Below, in pieces: positions 1 to 12,500 of a stretch of 64,000 nucleotides of DNA (position 1 is the first letter of the stretch; the number at the start of each line of letters is the position of its first letter). The translations under genes and the position numbers were made by a program. The stretch is from Rhyacichthys aspro (lineage: Eukaryota; Chordata; Actinopteri; Gobiiformes; Rhyacichthyidae). The notes beneath the pieces are model-generated. The model was not told the origin of the DNA, searched no databases, and worked only from the letters and a program-made list of their open reading frames with translations. The stretch spans positions 20,375,550-20,439,549 of the forward strand of contig CM072163.1 of assembly GCA_036850595.1 (NCBI GenBank). The letters run 5' to 3'.

Positions 1-47
1 AAGAGAGCTGTGCATGCGTGAATGCCTACAAACCTCAAATAATTAAA

Positions 48-53
48 TTTATT
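48..53 (-). terminator. dpy19l1: Poly(A) signal AATAAA of dpy19l1
   Basis: AATAAA on the minus strand, 325 nt downstream of the stop codon. It is the only such hexamer between the stop and the window edge, so the 3' UTR would be about 340-360 nt and just fit in the window. Confidence 0.6.
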
Positions 54-377
54 AAAGATGAATGAGCCAAATTCTTGCATATGTTAAAGATTGATAAGCA
101 GTAGATGATTATTTTTGCTTACAGCACCTGGCAACTAATAAATATAAAGGATACTAAATAGAAAATCCAAGAGGGGGTAGTAACTATTTCAAATAACTGT
201 ACCTGAAACTGTGTGTCACGATTATAAGCAAAACACACTTCTTGGAGGAAAAAAAGCAGCAAACCTGGTGACTTTTCATTATGAGACAAAGCAAAGATCT
301 ATAAAAACACAGGCCTGTTCCAGACGTGGTGCTGGTGTGAGTTTAGATCAAGTTCAGAGCCAGTTCAACGGCGGCTG

Positions 378-549
378 TTATCTGTGGTCTTTGCTGGCTT
401 TGGGCACCTTTAGCACTTTGTAAATGTCATTGGCGAAGACAGTGATGAAGTGCGGATGTGAGTTCTTTGATATCTGGGTGCAGAGAGGGGTTTTACCAAC
501 GTTTTCCTGGTCCTCGATGTCCCAGATTTCAGGCATGCTGCATCCTGGC
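378..549 (-). CDS. dpy19l1: dpy19l1 exon 22 (last coding exon, with stop)
   Basis: It encodes PGCSMPEIWDIEDQENVGKT, then PLCTQISKNSHPHFITVF to SKDHR and a TAA stop at 378-380. Acceptor TTTACTTCCAG. Confidence 0.96.
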
Positions 550-3500
550 CTGGAAGTAAAAAAAGTAAGTATTACTAATGAGTAAGCTCTTAATAGAGTA
601 CAAATTAGTATGACCCATTAGCATTTAACTTAGTTTAGAGTTCAAAGAGCTGCATACTAATGTGTAAACTACAGAAGTTCTAGTGCAGAATGGAGCAGTG
701 AAAACAATTATTTATTTATTTTATAAATCAACAAAATTACACTCATATTTTCAGGATGTAATAGTTGTGTATAAGGCCCCTGAGACCAACACTTACCAAC
801 ACTGTAGTATGTCTATCAGGCCAGTAGGGGGCAAAAGTCATTACACACAAGAAGATCTAACAGCCTGCTCTGTGCCCTAACTTTTTAATTCTGTGGTTTT
901 CTGGATCAGAGCTGATTAACTCCAAAGGATTATTAGAACATAGATTTTTGAAAAACACTGAATTTGGCCTTTGCAGTTCTACTCACTATGCCTGCCAACA
1001 GCCAATAGCTGGGACTTAGGTTGTGCTCTTCACTGTTTAAACACCAACCCAGCAGGTGCCAGAATGAAAAGAACACATCTGGCCATACTCAAAAGTTTTG
1101 TGAAATGAGAGCACTGTCCTCGCGCAAATGAACATGCATAAATAAAATTGCATGTTTGTGTTTTGACTTAAATGCGTCTTGTAAATGACCTCTTACTTTA
1201 CAGAGTGCTATGGCTTCTATTACACATTGCATCATTTCTCATCCTAGAAAGCATGATTAGATAGAGTTTTTAGAAGGAAAATGTTTTGATTGGTAATGCA
1301 GTGGTGGAGTCAAAGCACCTAGTTCTCCTGGTGCACCACGAGTCCTCCAAGACAAAGTAGTCCACTTTGAGCTTCATCAGATTCCTCTTCACCGTCTCCC
1401 CGGACATGCGGCTGTACATGGAGTAGACCAGCTTGGTTCTTTCTCTGAAAAATAGAGCACTTTATGTTAGGTTAACTGATGGGCAGGTGGTCCAAAAGCC
1501 AACTCCGTGCTGATTTACCTCAGTCCAGCATCTTCGTAGTGGGGGTGGTTAACAATGGGCCGACCTGTAGACAGCTTCACACTGGCCATGGTAGGCATAG
1601 CTCCGGCAAACACGGAGTCTGCACACACAAACGGTCCGCATTTCAGCCAATGATTTTGAGAGATTTCTGAGCCCGTTTTCTTTGGAATACTTTCATTTAT
1701 TCATTATTTGAGCAGACTTTATTAAAGTGCAGAGTAAAAGGAGACTGACTGGGATGGGTGTTGTCCTGGATCCAGTTCAGCAGCTCCTCCTGGGGCACAT
1801 TACTGAACTCTCCGATGATACCCCACTGGGACTGGAGGTTGGCTACCCCTTGTACGGCCATGAGAGCTAACACTGAGAACACTGCCATCTGCTGCTTGAA
1901 CTTCTCTCCAAACCAACCAAACAACTGGAGAGAGTGTAAAAGACAGGAGATGGAATGGAAAACGGCAATGGAAAGTCAGCTTGTAGTGTAGTCTGAAATA
2001 ACATACTTAACACCACAATCAAAGCAGGCAATCAATACACAGGTAGAATATAGCACCAGCTCTGCTATACTTTAGTTCTGTCCCATTTGCTCATGGTTAG
2101 TCAGACCTGTTTGGAGCAGATGAGCGAGGCCATGATGCACATGTGAGGAGTGAGGAAGAGCTTCAGACGCATGATGAGGATGGCCAGGACAGCGAATGCC
2201 ACCAGCTGCAGACTGTGGTACACCAGCTGCAGGGAGACACAGACAGGACAATCACAGGAAGGCACAACAACAGGTCAACAGTAAACCAGCATTACACAAG
2301 CAACTCTGTCATTCTTCTCTATGTGTTAACTGTTGAGAAGCAAAAGAAACAGAAACTATGTGGCATCTAAGACTAAGACTCTTAAGGAATGAATGTATTA
2401 CTAATAGTTACATTTGTCTTTTCTAAAAGTGAATTTGGAAAGAGATGAGAGCATTTCATTTTGGGTTAAATGCATTCCCTGTCGTAAGACTAATCAAATA
2501 AAGTTAACTAAGCCTTTAATGCAAGCTCCACCTATGACATGTTTTCTTTAGAGCTTTCTATCTCAAGTTTTAAGTTAAAAATGTTGCTTTCTAACACAAT
2601 CTTGGACTTGGACTATGCAATTTCTGACGCACACGCATGGAAACAGACAGAGACACATGTTAAAATACTGTATGTATATTAAGTAGTAATGTAAATTGTC
2701 CAATAGACTGTAAAACTATAGTGAAGAAAAAATATCTTCTTTGAATCATTCTGCAGACACTTTTTTCCGAGGTGAGTGGAGGACAGTCATTGAGTATCAC
2801 ACAAAGTTAGCTTCAAAGTCAAGTAAGCTATTTAAGTGCACTTTCTTTTTGGCTTATTTCTTTTTTTAGGCATTTCATGTAATTCCTGCCCTTACGTGTT
2901 TCACTGGTTTCTGTGGAGCTTATGGCCTTTTTTATTTCTATCTAACTTAAAATGTCTAAATTATGTAGTCATTTCAATCTTTTTTATGTAGATATAACTA
3001 TTATATATTTCCCTTAAAACACAAACATAAAATAATATCTCCCCATCATTTCAAAAGTGTACATTCTTTCACAGCAGCCATCTTGACTTCTTGATCATAC
3101 TCAGGAGGCTGTAACTACATTAAGGTATTTAGAGGTAAAACTTTGAAACAAAAATCTACATATCTTTGTGTCTTAATCTTATTTCTCATGTTTAATAACA
3201 AAGTGATGTGATGTGGTAGCGTGATAAGTTTCTTACCTCTCCTCTTGCAGCTGCTTCCGACCTGCAAGACATATACAAATATACACAAAAAATGAATAAG
3301 CTCAAAAGCTAATGTGGTTAGTGGTTTGGTGAAGTGATGAATACAGGCTTCTTACCCCGTCTCTTCATCCGTCTTTTCTGAAGTCTTGGCTCCATCTCTC
3401 AGGAATCTGACTATATCCTGGATTGTCTAGACACACACCAGAAAAAATAACACTATTAAAAGGTAATACTCAGCTTGGTGCTTTCAAGATGCAGCCCCCT

Positions 3501-6500
3501 GTGTTTGAAGATGCTTCCTGTATTACACGCCACGCTCTGTCAAATCAACTCATGTATTCTTAGCTGAACGGAGGCGGCTGTAATGGGATTAGAGTGCACA
3601 CAGAGCACTTCCTCACAGCATTTTTCACTTAATGTTACACTTTCAAATGTGTAAGGCAATTCAGCACGGCCTCTGAAATCTATATTTTAGAGGCATTGAT
3701 ATTTTACACTTGATGAGGCTGTAAGAATCATTGCTCTTACATTTCAATTCAAACTCTCATTATACATCATTGGAGAACAGCAGCCAGGTCATTGTGGTGG
3801 TCAGCTGCTTATCTTCTCTATATATCTTTTTCATTTCTTCATGCAGTATGGAAGAGATTAAGCAACACAGCCAGTTGAGCTTTATGTTTCTGTTTCATTC
3901 TAACAGTAGCAAAAATAAATATATATTTTTTCCTTTTTTTGTCTGGAAAACATAAAGAATGTAATCTAACTCTGAAAGTACAGTGAATGCATGTACAATG
4001 CATCAACGCTGACAGGGTTGCTGCTGTTTTTAACTAAACAATTCAAGAATATTTCTAGACCGTTTTCAAGACAATTCAGGACAATATAATCTCAGTTCAA
4101 GACCCAGTTCACGAGTGGGCATGAGTTGGAAGTATTCTATTATTCTTCTTTTACTTCTGTTTACACTCCACTGACAATCAACACCAAATTTTAAATACCC
4201 CCTGGGTTTATGGAGAACACAGTACACGATACAGTATTTTGGTTTTTTAGAAGGGACAGTCTTAAATGTGTAGCTCTCAACCAATAACAGCTTGCAGAAA
4301 AAGAATGTGTGAGCTGAAGAATGAGACATATCATTAATTTTGTTATTAAGTCTGACTTCTTAATTTTGGAGACTTCTAATTTTAAATAGTTTAACCATAC
4401 AATACTAATGGAGTCAGCAATAGATTCAACCTTTAAGGAGCTATGTAAGAGCAAGTATTTTCTTCTGAAAAAACATCATGAAGACTTACCTTCCAAGCAA
4501 TAACAGCAATCACCAGCACACTGATGGGCAGCAGCAGTGTTTTGAGATAACGCAGAGGAGTCTATGAGAAATACAGCAATTTGATCAAACATCCACACTC
4601 AAGAGAAAAACAACATTATTGAAAGTCCACAGCAAAATGTTCCTTTCTTCAGTTAGCATCATTAATGGTGGGTTGAAAAATACAGCTTTTATGAGAAGCC
4701 CGCTTTTACCTCCAACTCTATGAAGTCAAACTCAGCGGCGCACGTGTACATCATTGTGTGGAAGTCCTTGTAGCTGGTGAACTTAGACTTGATCAAAGCA
4801 CTGATGTGAGCCTAGAGCATATTATAGACAACATGAATACAATTTCTTATGCATACATAAAAAGATTCTGTAAGACTACTGTCTTGCAAAAAGTCTTATC
4901 ACAGTAACACTGCAACAAAAAAAAAAATGTAATGGAAAAAGCTAACTAATTTAATTTTGAATTAGGTGCAGTGTGAGGGGACAGAGGCAGGTGCATTTAA
5001 GCAGAACTTTTCTTTGATATATTAGGGCTATTAGGGCTGGGCCTATATCATTAGCTACAATGTTTTGATAAAAAAAAAAAGAAAAAAAAAAGCTGTCATC
5101 TCACAATACAAACAATATAGCAGACTGGTGTACAACAAAGTCTTGAGCAGAACTATGCTGGTCTGATCTTTCACAGTCTGTTTCAGTGGGTTCAAAAATA
5201 AACGTGAACCATGAACTTTAGTCGAATATTGCCCAGAAAAAGATTTAAACCAATTACAGACATTTTGTTTACTACAAACCTTATGCAGCGGAGACAGAGG
5301 CTGTCAGTTACTTTTTATCATTATTCTTTTCGCACATTTCCTTGATATACTGTGATATAATTTTAAGGCTTAATTGCCCACTCCTAGCATCTATAGCCTC
5401 ATTTCCACTGGGTGGTACTGTACAGGTCAGTCCTGATAACCCCTAAAGAGGCGGAGTCCACAAAGTGGTAAGGTATGCTTTTTGCAGATGCTTTTGGTAA
5501 TGGAAACACGCAGTGATGACCTGACCCACACCGTACCACTCCAGTGGAAACAAGGATTATGTTACTTTCTAAGGCTGACAGCCTCTGGTATCTAGTTAAT
5601 GAGGTCTTAAGACTATATTCTTATTCTTATTAGTCAAACAGTTAGGTCTATGGACTACCAGATGCTTTTTTAATGCTAGAGAGCACTCAGTTTAAATGGA
5701 CAGCTGCAGAGACAGAGAGCAGTTTTATAATATTATTTCACAATACTGACAGTTGATTAGTCGATTAGGAGATTTTCTTCACTTGACGACAGCTTGACTA
5801 AACTAAATGCAAAATAAGTTTTATTGTTGCTGTAGCTTACATCATCAGAGGCGCCCAAGATTGTGGACAGCAGGAATTTAAGCAGAACAGTGGAGCCAAC
5901 CCAAGCCAATCCCTGCATCAACTGAGAGGAGAGGAAAACCATCGCATTTACACACAAACTTATAACAAAACAGACAAAAAAATCATAAATGTATTCATAC
6001 CCAGATGATGACGCCTGGTTTAAAGAGCTGAGCAAATCGATCCTTCAGTGCAATGATAACCTGGCAAAGTAAGAAATAGAGCACAGTGAGTAATGGCATT
6101 AAATTTAAAAGAGCCTATGAGACACAACTCACCCAAATGGAGACAAGAGAAGAGGCATAGAAGGACGTCAGGAGCATGGAGTTACCAAACATCAGGATAA
6201 AGCAGACAGCCAGGGTCAACTATTAAACAACGTATAGGTTTATGGTTATTTACAATTGAACATGTACAAGTTAACTGTATTTTAAGCAAAAAATGCAATT
6301 TGTCATTTATATTTTTTATAACCAAAATGCAACACCATCCCTTGCATTTGGCTTTTGAATAAAAGAGAGCAGATGAAATCTGAATAAATTAATTTGCTTT
6401 TTAATATATTTGAAGAGACAACAATTGAAATTTCTCTTTACAATCAATATAGTTTCACTGTTTTACTGTTTATGGTTAGTTATTTGCACTAAGAACTAGA

Positions 6501-9500
6501 AGAGAGTGTGTATCATTTTATCCTTTTGTGCAGGACTTTGGAAAGATTTTGTTTGTAAAATGTGCTGTAATAGAACAACTGCACCAGAGTTTTTTAATAC
6601 ACCAAACATGGCATGGCAAGTGTTTTAAAGTAGTATACTTTCCCGTTAACTACTAAAATTCAGTCAAAAGGCCTTATTAAATATCAGTTTGTATTGTAAC
6701 AATTTTAATGCAGCTCTACATTTTCATCGGAACTTAATCCATATTCAGTTGGGTCTGTTGCATAACCCTATCCAACCACTGACATCATGACTATACTGTA
6801 GTCATAAATAACAACTGGTTTGTGGGATTATTTCTTTATACAACACATCCTACTAATGAGCACAAACAAAGCATTTTAGATTTTGGAATGTTGGTCCCTC
6901 TCTTCACAGCTCCTTAAAATTATGCAGAGCCATATAGCACCCTCTGACACAAATCTCTACTATCACAGCACAAAGGGTCTTCTCCTTATCTCTCAAACAC
7001 CACACAGCCCCTGGCCACTGGCCTGGTATGCAGAGGAGATTAGAGGAAAGTGGGAAATACACATAACAACATTCTTACATAAAAACTTCATTCTTTTGTT
7101 CTTGGTGAAGCAAACTTTTCATAAGCAATATATCCTTTTTTAAAGCATTTGTCATTTTGGAAAGCTGCCCCTGTGGCCTGTGGTGATGTATTTCTGGCTG
7201 TCTGGAGTTGAATTAGCTTTAAGATGGACTCTGAACTACAAAGCCAGTTAAAACTATCAGAGATATATTTTCTACTTGATTTAAACAAAACCTAACAATT
7301 GTAGACTGGAGGTAAGTTGTAGATTGTATTGTCTGAATATTACAAGTTGACCTGAAGAGGAGAATCATGTTGAAATGTTCAATAAAAATGCACAAATTGG
7401 AGTAAGTGTGCAGGCTCGATAACTTGAAATCATTATCACAGTGGCTATTCAGGCCATTAGGAGCTCAGTATTGAGCAGAAAATATAACCCCACAGATGAA
7501 TTGTCATTTTAACCGTGATCGTACTTCCTGAAGAAGATGAATACTTGATCTCTCTGGTGAAATGATGTCATTATTTTATCTTGCTTTTATTGGGTCAGTT
7601 TTATCTTTCTGTATTGTTGCTTCCAACCACCAAGAAAAGACTGCATAGTCTGGTTAAAGTGTCCAGTAAGGTCTCAGGGTGGTGCCTCTGGACGGCGCTA
7701 CAAGACTACTCGCATCCTTTAGACCAACAGCTGTAAACCACTTAAATGGCACTTGGTATGTTTTTTTAGAGAGAGAGATTTAATTAATTCAGTCCTCAGA
7801 CATCAACAAAATATAAACAGCAACAACAAAAGACAGCACTCAGTGCATTGTGAATGAAAAGGCTCAGAAGGAAGCGGAGGCGTATTAATGCCAGTCTACA
7901 TTTAATAACTTGAGCTACACTCTACTTAACAAACCATTTACAGCTATAACTCTCCAAATAGATATGTACATTGTTTTGTTTTCACAAATGAAAAATAAAA
8001 TCTAAATTTTTTTATCTCCACGTTGGCGCTGTTCCATGACTTCATTCCAACGACAGATATATACATCTCCTTTTGGCCTCCTTCTTAGCTTTTTGTAAAT
8101 TTATAAATATCTCTCAAACATTTACTCTCAGGAACTGAAAAGAAGGGGATACAATCTGGAAGTGATTCTGTTTTTGCTTTAGACATACAAAACATTTTTG
8201 TGTTGTCAGTTCAATATTTTGGAACTCTCAGATTGTATCCTATCACTTCTGGTCACTTTGGTCTCTTACCATATGTGTGACAAGGACTGACTGCATCTTG
8301 CTGGCACCAAGGTAACCCAAGATGTATGAGGCAAATAGAGACGCCACCTGAAAAGAGTTAGACATAGAAAATTAGGCATAAATAACTTAACTTTTTATTC
8401 CACGTTTGGTTTGATGAGACCAAATGTTAACACACATTAAGGTATATCTTCAGTAGTGTATAATCAGACCAAAATAACCCCTTCTTCTTTATTCTATCAG
8501 CATATTTTACTGTGGGTTTACCTGAGTGAGCAGCACAAACTGGGCAAACTGCCAAGGCAACATGAAGCACAAATTAGAAATGCCCAGAGCCACCATGGCC
8601 GTCTTGCTTGGATTTCTTGTCCTGAAGAGAGAAGATGTTAAGACATACATTACAGATTTATATATAAATATTCTACCACACAACATATAAACACAAACAC
8701 GTACAGTATAAAGAGATCCAATAACCCAATAAAAATGAAGGAGCGGTGCAATTAACTGTTATGTCTAATAGAGCTTTTAATGTGTAGTTAAACAAAAAAA
8801 AAGTCCTACAAAGATATGTTAAGGAGTGAGAGCTTACCGTAGGATGTAGGTTAAGAGCAGCATCTGCAGAACGAGAAAAGGGTAGGCAAAACTTTCCCTA
8901 AGAGGTGGGGTCCACATCACACGGGTGCTCTGAAAAAACATTTATGTCAATTAAATTCTCAGGTGTCACGATAATATCATGAATGAGTTTTGTTTAGCAT
9001 CTATCTTACTCTTAAGCACAACATTCCCCTGCTGCTGTCATCTCTCTCAGCCAAATCACATCTGTCCCACCAACCAATCTGTCTACAACACCATACATGT
9101 CACTAAGACTACTTTCACAATAAATATAGAAGGTAGCATCAAGAGTTTTTCATGGCTACATTCCTACAATAACAGAATATTTATCCCACAGTGGACTTGT
9201 GAGATTTTTTATTGTTACTTATTGTTACTAGATTCACACAAAAAGCTAGAAGAGTGACTAAAGCAAAGTGACAAATGACAGGAGGGAGCTTAGTATAGAT
9301 TTGTTAAACTAAACTGAATTTCTATAATATTAAATAAGGTGTGGTGATAATAAAAATTCAAGAAGAACAATCATTTATAGGTTTGATAATTAGCCATTAG
9401 CGATTATTAACCTCCTGAAGATTGTAACAGAGATGTATTAGACTGTAAACATTTGACGAGAAGCCATTTAAGGCAAACAATATTTCTGGTGATGGTGATT

Positions 9501-12500
9501 TTTGGGGATATAAAGAATCCATACCATACCAACTTAATTTATAAAGCACCTTTAAAACTGTGCAGTCGGCCAAAGTGCTGTACACAAGCAATAAAATAAA
9601 TAAATACAACACACAAACACAAACAGTATTCCATGTCAAAGAAAAATACCACAAAAAGAAAAATGTGAATTAGGTGTGCTTCTATTATGTAATTTCAATC
9701 ACTGAGGGTTACTGGAGATGAGAAGAAATGAACACACTTGCTCTTCCTTGTCAGGTTGTGGCAGTCTCTTTAATGCCACATGACAACATAGATGCTGGCT
9801 TATGCTGGATAATGTCACACTTCATTGTCGTTTCTATCAAATATTGATGTTTCTTTATAGTTTGGTGTTAAGGAAAACAATAGTTTTGTCATCTTGTCTT
9901 CCACACAAACCTGTTGCTTATAGCCAGTCTAAAACAGCTGATGATGCAAAGCCGGCATTCACTATACAGTACAGTAACGTTTCTATAAATAAATCTTATG
10001 TAGTACTTCACAATACAAAGAAAAGAAAATCCTCTTTATAGAAATGTGACAACTGCAACCACAGCATCTGAGTGCAAGAAACCTAGAGAAATCCTTGTCA
10101 AGAAGTAACAGCTGTGGCTGCTTTTCAAAGTGAAATGTTACTGTATTGATCTGGTCAAATAGACTTTCTATTTGTCCTGCTGAGAAGGATGTGGGTGGGT
10201 GTGCTTTGAGTGGCAGCCAAAAGCGGTGCTAAGCTCCTTTGAGGGCTTGAATCAAACCCTATTAAACACCCTCTGCTCTTCTGAGGCCTTTTTCATTTCG
10301 GATTTCTCTTATATTTCACAGGCTTATACCCACAGTGAATTGTGCTGAGCTTCACTATGAAGCAAAGAACACTGAAATCTGCTTTAAAAAGTGACTGGGA
10401 TGGTGACTGGTAGAGCTGGACAATATATTGCAAATTTATGGTTATTGCAAAATCAGCAAAGATATTTGAGAGAATAGTAGGCCACAGAGTTTGGTTGACA
10501 TGAACACAAACAGTATAGTGTCTGTGTCTTTTAACCTGTCTTTATGTGGTATATTTTTTATCAACACCTTAATGATATACATAGCAAGAGAAAAAAACCC
10601 CAAATCATCTACTACATAGAAACGGAAAAAAATACTTACCTCACCATGATTGAAGAAAAAACACAAGGAAGTCACGATGCCACCGAGACGACTGCCACTA
10701 AAAAAACATAAAAAACAAACAGATCAGGAGAGGTCAGCACTATTTTGGCAGAAAGAACAATTGATGAGTTTGTTTTTTTAATTTTTGTTGTGGTAGTCTT
10801 GCAGTTGAACACAGAGCTATAGGTTGCTGCACACTTTGTAAAATTAAATATAGGATTTTTATTAAATTTAGGAGAAAACCACATGTATTTTGGAACATGA
10901 ACCTATTACCTCTTATACTTTTGTCAAACATGATAATCTAACTCATAAAATTCCATCATTCCAATGTGAGTCGCTTTTTTTGCACAACAAAGGCATAGTT
11001 ACCTGAGATAAGCTCCGTAAATGAAGAAAAGGCTCATCATCACTCCGTTCAGTGCAAACACACACGCCACATAGAAATACGCCGGGTCACCCATGCCTAA
11101 TGTGTACAATACATACAAACAGACAAAGGGCTGGGTTATAGTGTTTATAGTGTTCTTTTAAAACAAAAAAAAACAAAACAAACAAAGCTCTAGTTTGACT
11201 CCTCTATGAAAAACGCCATTTAGCATTTTTGCTTTGTGACTGATAATGATTTGCATAAATTAAGTAAATGTTAATGGACAGGTCACATGTTTTTGGTTAA
11301 CAAGTAATCAATTATTGAATGTTAGGACGGTCAATGATAGGTTTAAGAAAATTCAGCAGATATGCAGCTCTACTCTGCACAAATACGGACTTTGCATTGG
11401 CTAAAGTCCAGTGAACTCACTCCTGACTGGAACTCGGTTCTGCTGCCAGGAATATTAGCAAATCAAAAGAAGAGTATATGATTTACCACTTATTTCTCAT
11501 AGCTGCCTCACATTACAATGTTTATTAATTCTATCAGCAGGTCAATTATCTAGTCTATTATGTTATTCACAAATTAAATGTAAATGTGTTACAGGAAATG
11601 ATCACACTCTGTGCCTGTCAGCTCTGATGCAAAATGGCTTACATCAGGTTTATGTAAACAGTGTGTTTACATGGACCCTGGGGTGCCCTGCTCCTCTAAT
11701 GAGACTGACAGAAACACTGACTGTTGCACAAAGGAAAGCTGACAGCAGTTTGCCTATTTACTGTCAGCTCATTTATCCAGGATAGCGCAATGTTCACATC
11801 CTACAACTGATCCTAGATTGGTATATTAGTAGCCCTAAATGTCTTCCCATATGTCTCTGAAATCATTAACAGCTGACAATGTGAGTCTAATGTTTGGTAC
11901 AGCTGAGTTAATTTGCCTCTTATTTTATATTCTCTCCAGTTACTCTAGACTTTTTGTAAAATGGTGTCAAGCTCAAATCCTAATTTTGACTTATCAACTG
12001 TACAAATAAAGAAGCCATAATGCTCTCACAGTGTGTGTTTGACCTTTTGAATGGCCATTACAGCTCTGTGTGTCTGCATTAGTATACACAGTTTGTTGCA
12101 TGCCTGTGCCTTATTAACAATATATTTGCAAATGCCTAACTCCATGGCGAGGTTGTGTACCTTCACAGCTCTCCACCGGGGATAGTCCCTCTCCTCTGTT
12201 AATAGACCAGCAGATCTTAGTGGGAATCCCCAAGTAACTCATAACAACAGAGTACATGCGGTACCAGCTGGCCAGGACCACCTGTAGGCACAGCCAATGA
12301 GGTACAATAGAGTTGAATCGTTCCTGTTACAGATTCTTAGAAAAGCCTTTTGGGTGGTCTAGTACAAACTAGATCCAGCTAAACACTAAAAAAAAAGTTA
12401 CAAGCAATTTATGTAAACAGAATGATCATAATGTGCGAGATGATGCTAGAGGCTGTGGGTATAGCAGTATACTGCTGTAATAAACTATTAAAAGTAGGGC

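Noticed and set aside
10405..10470. MITE end (TAGAGCTGGACAATATATTG)
   Set aside because: It resembles a common fish repeat terminus, but no matching second end was found.
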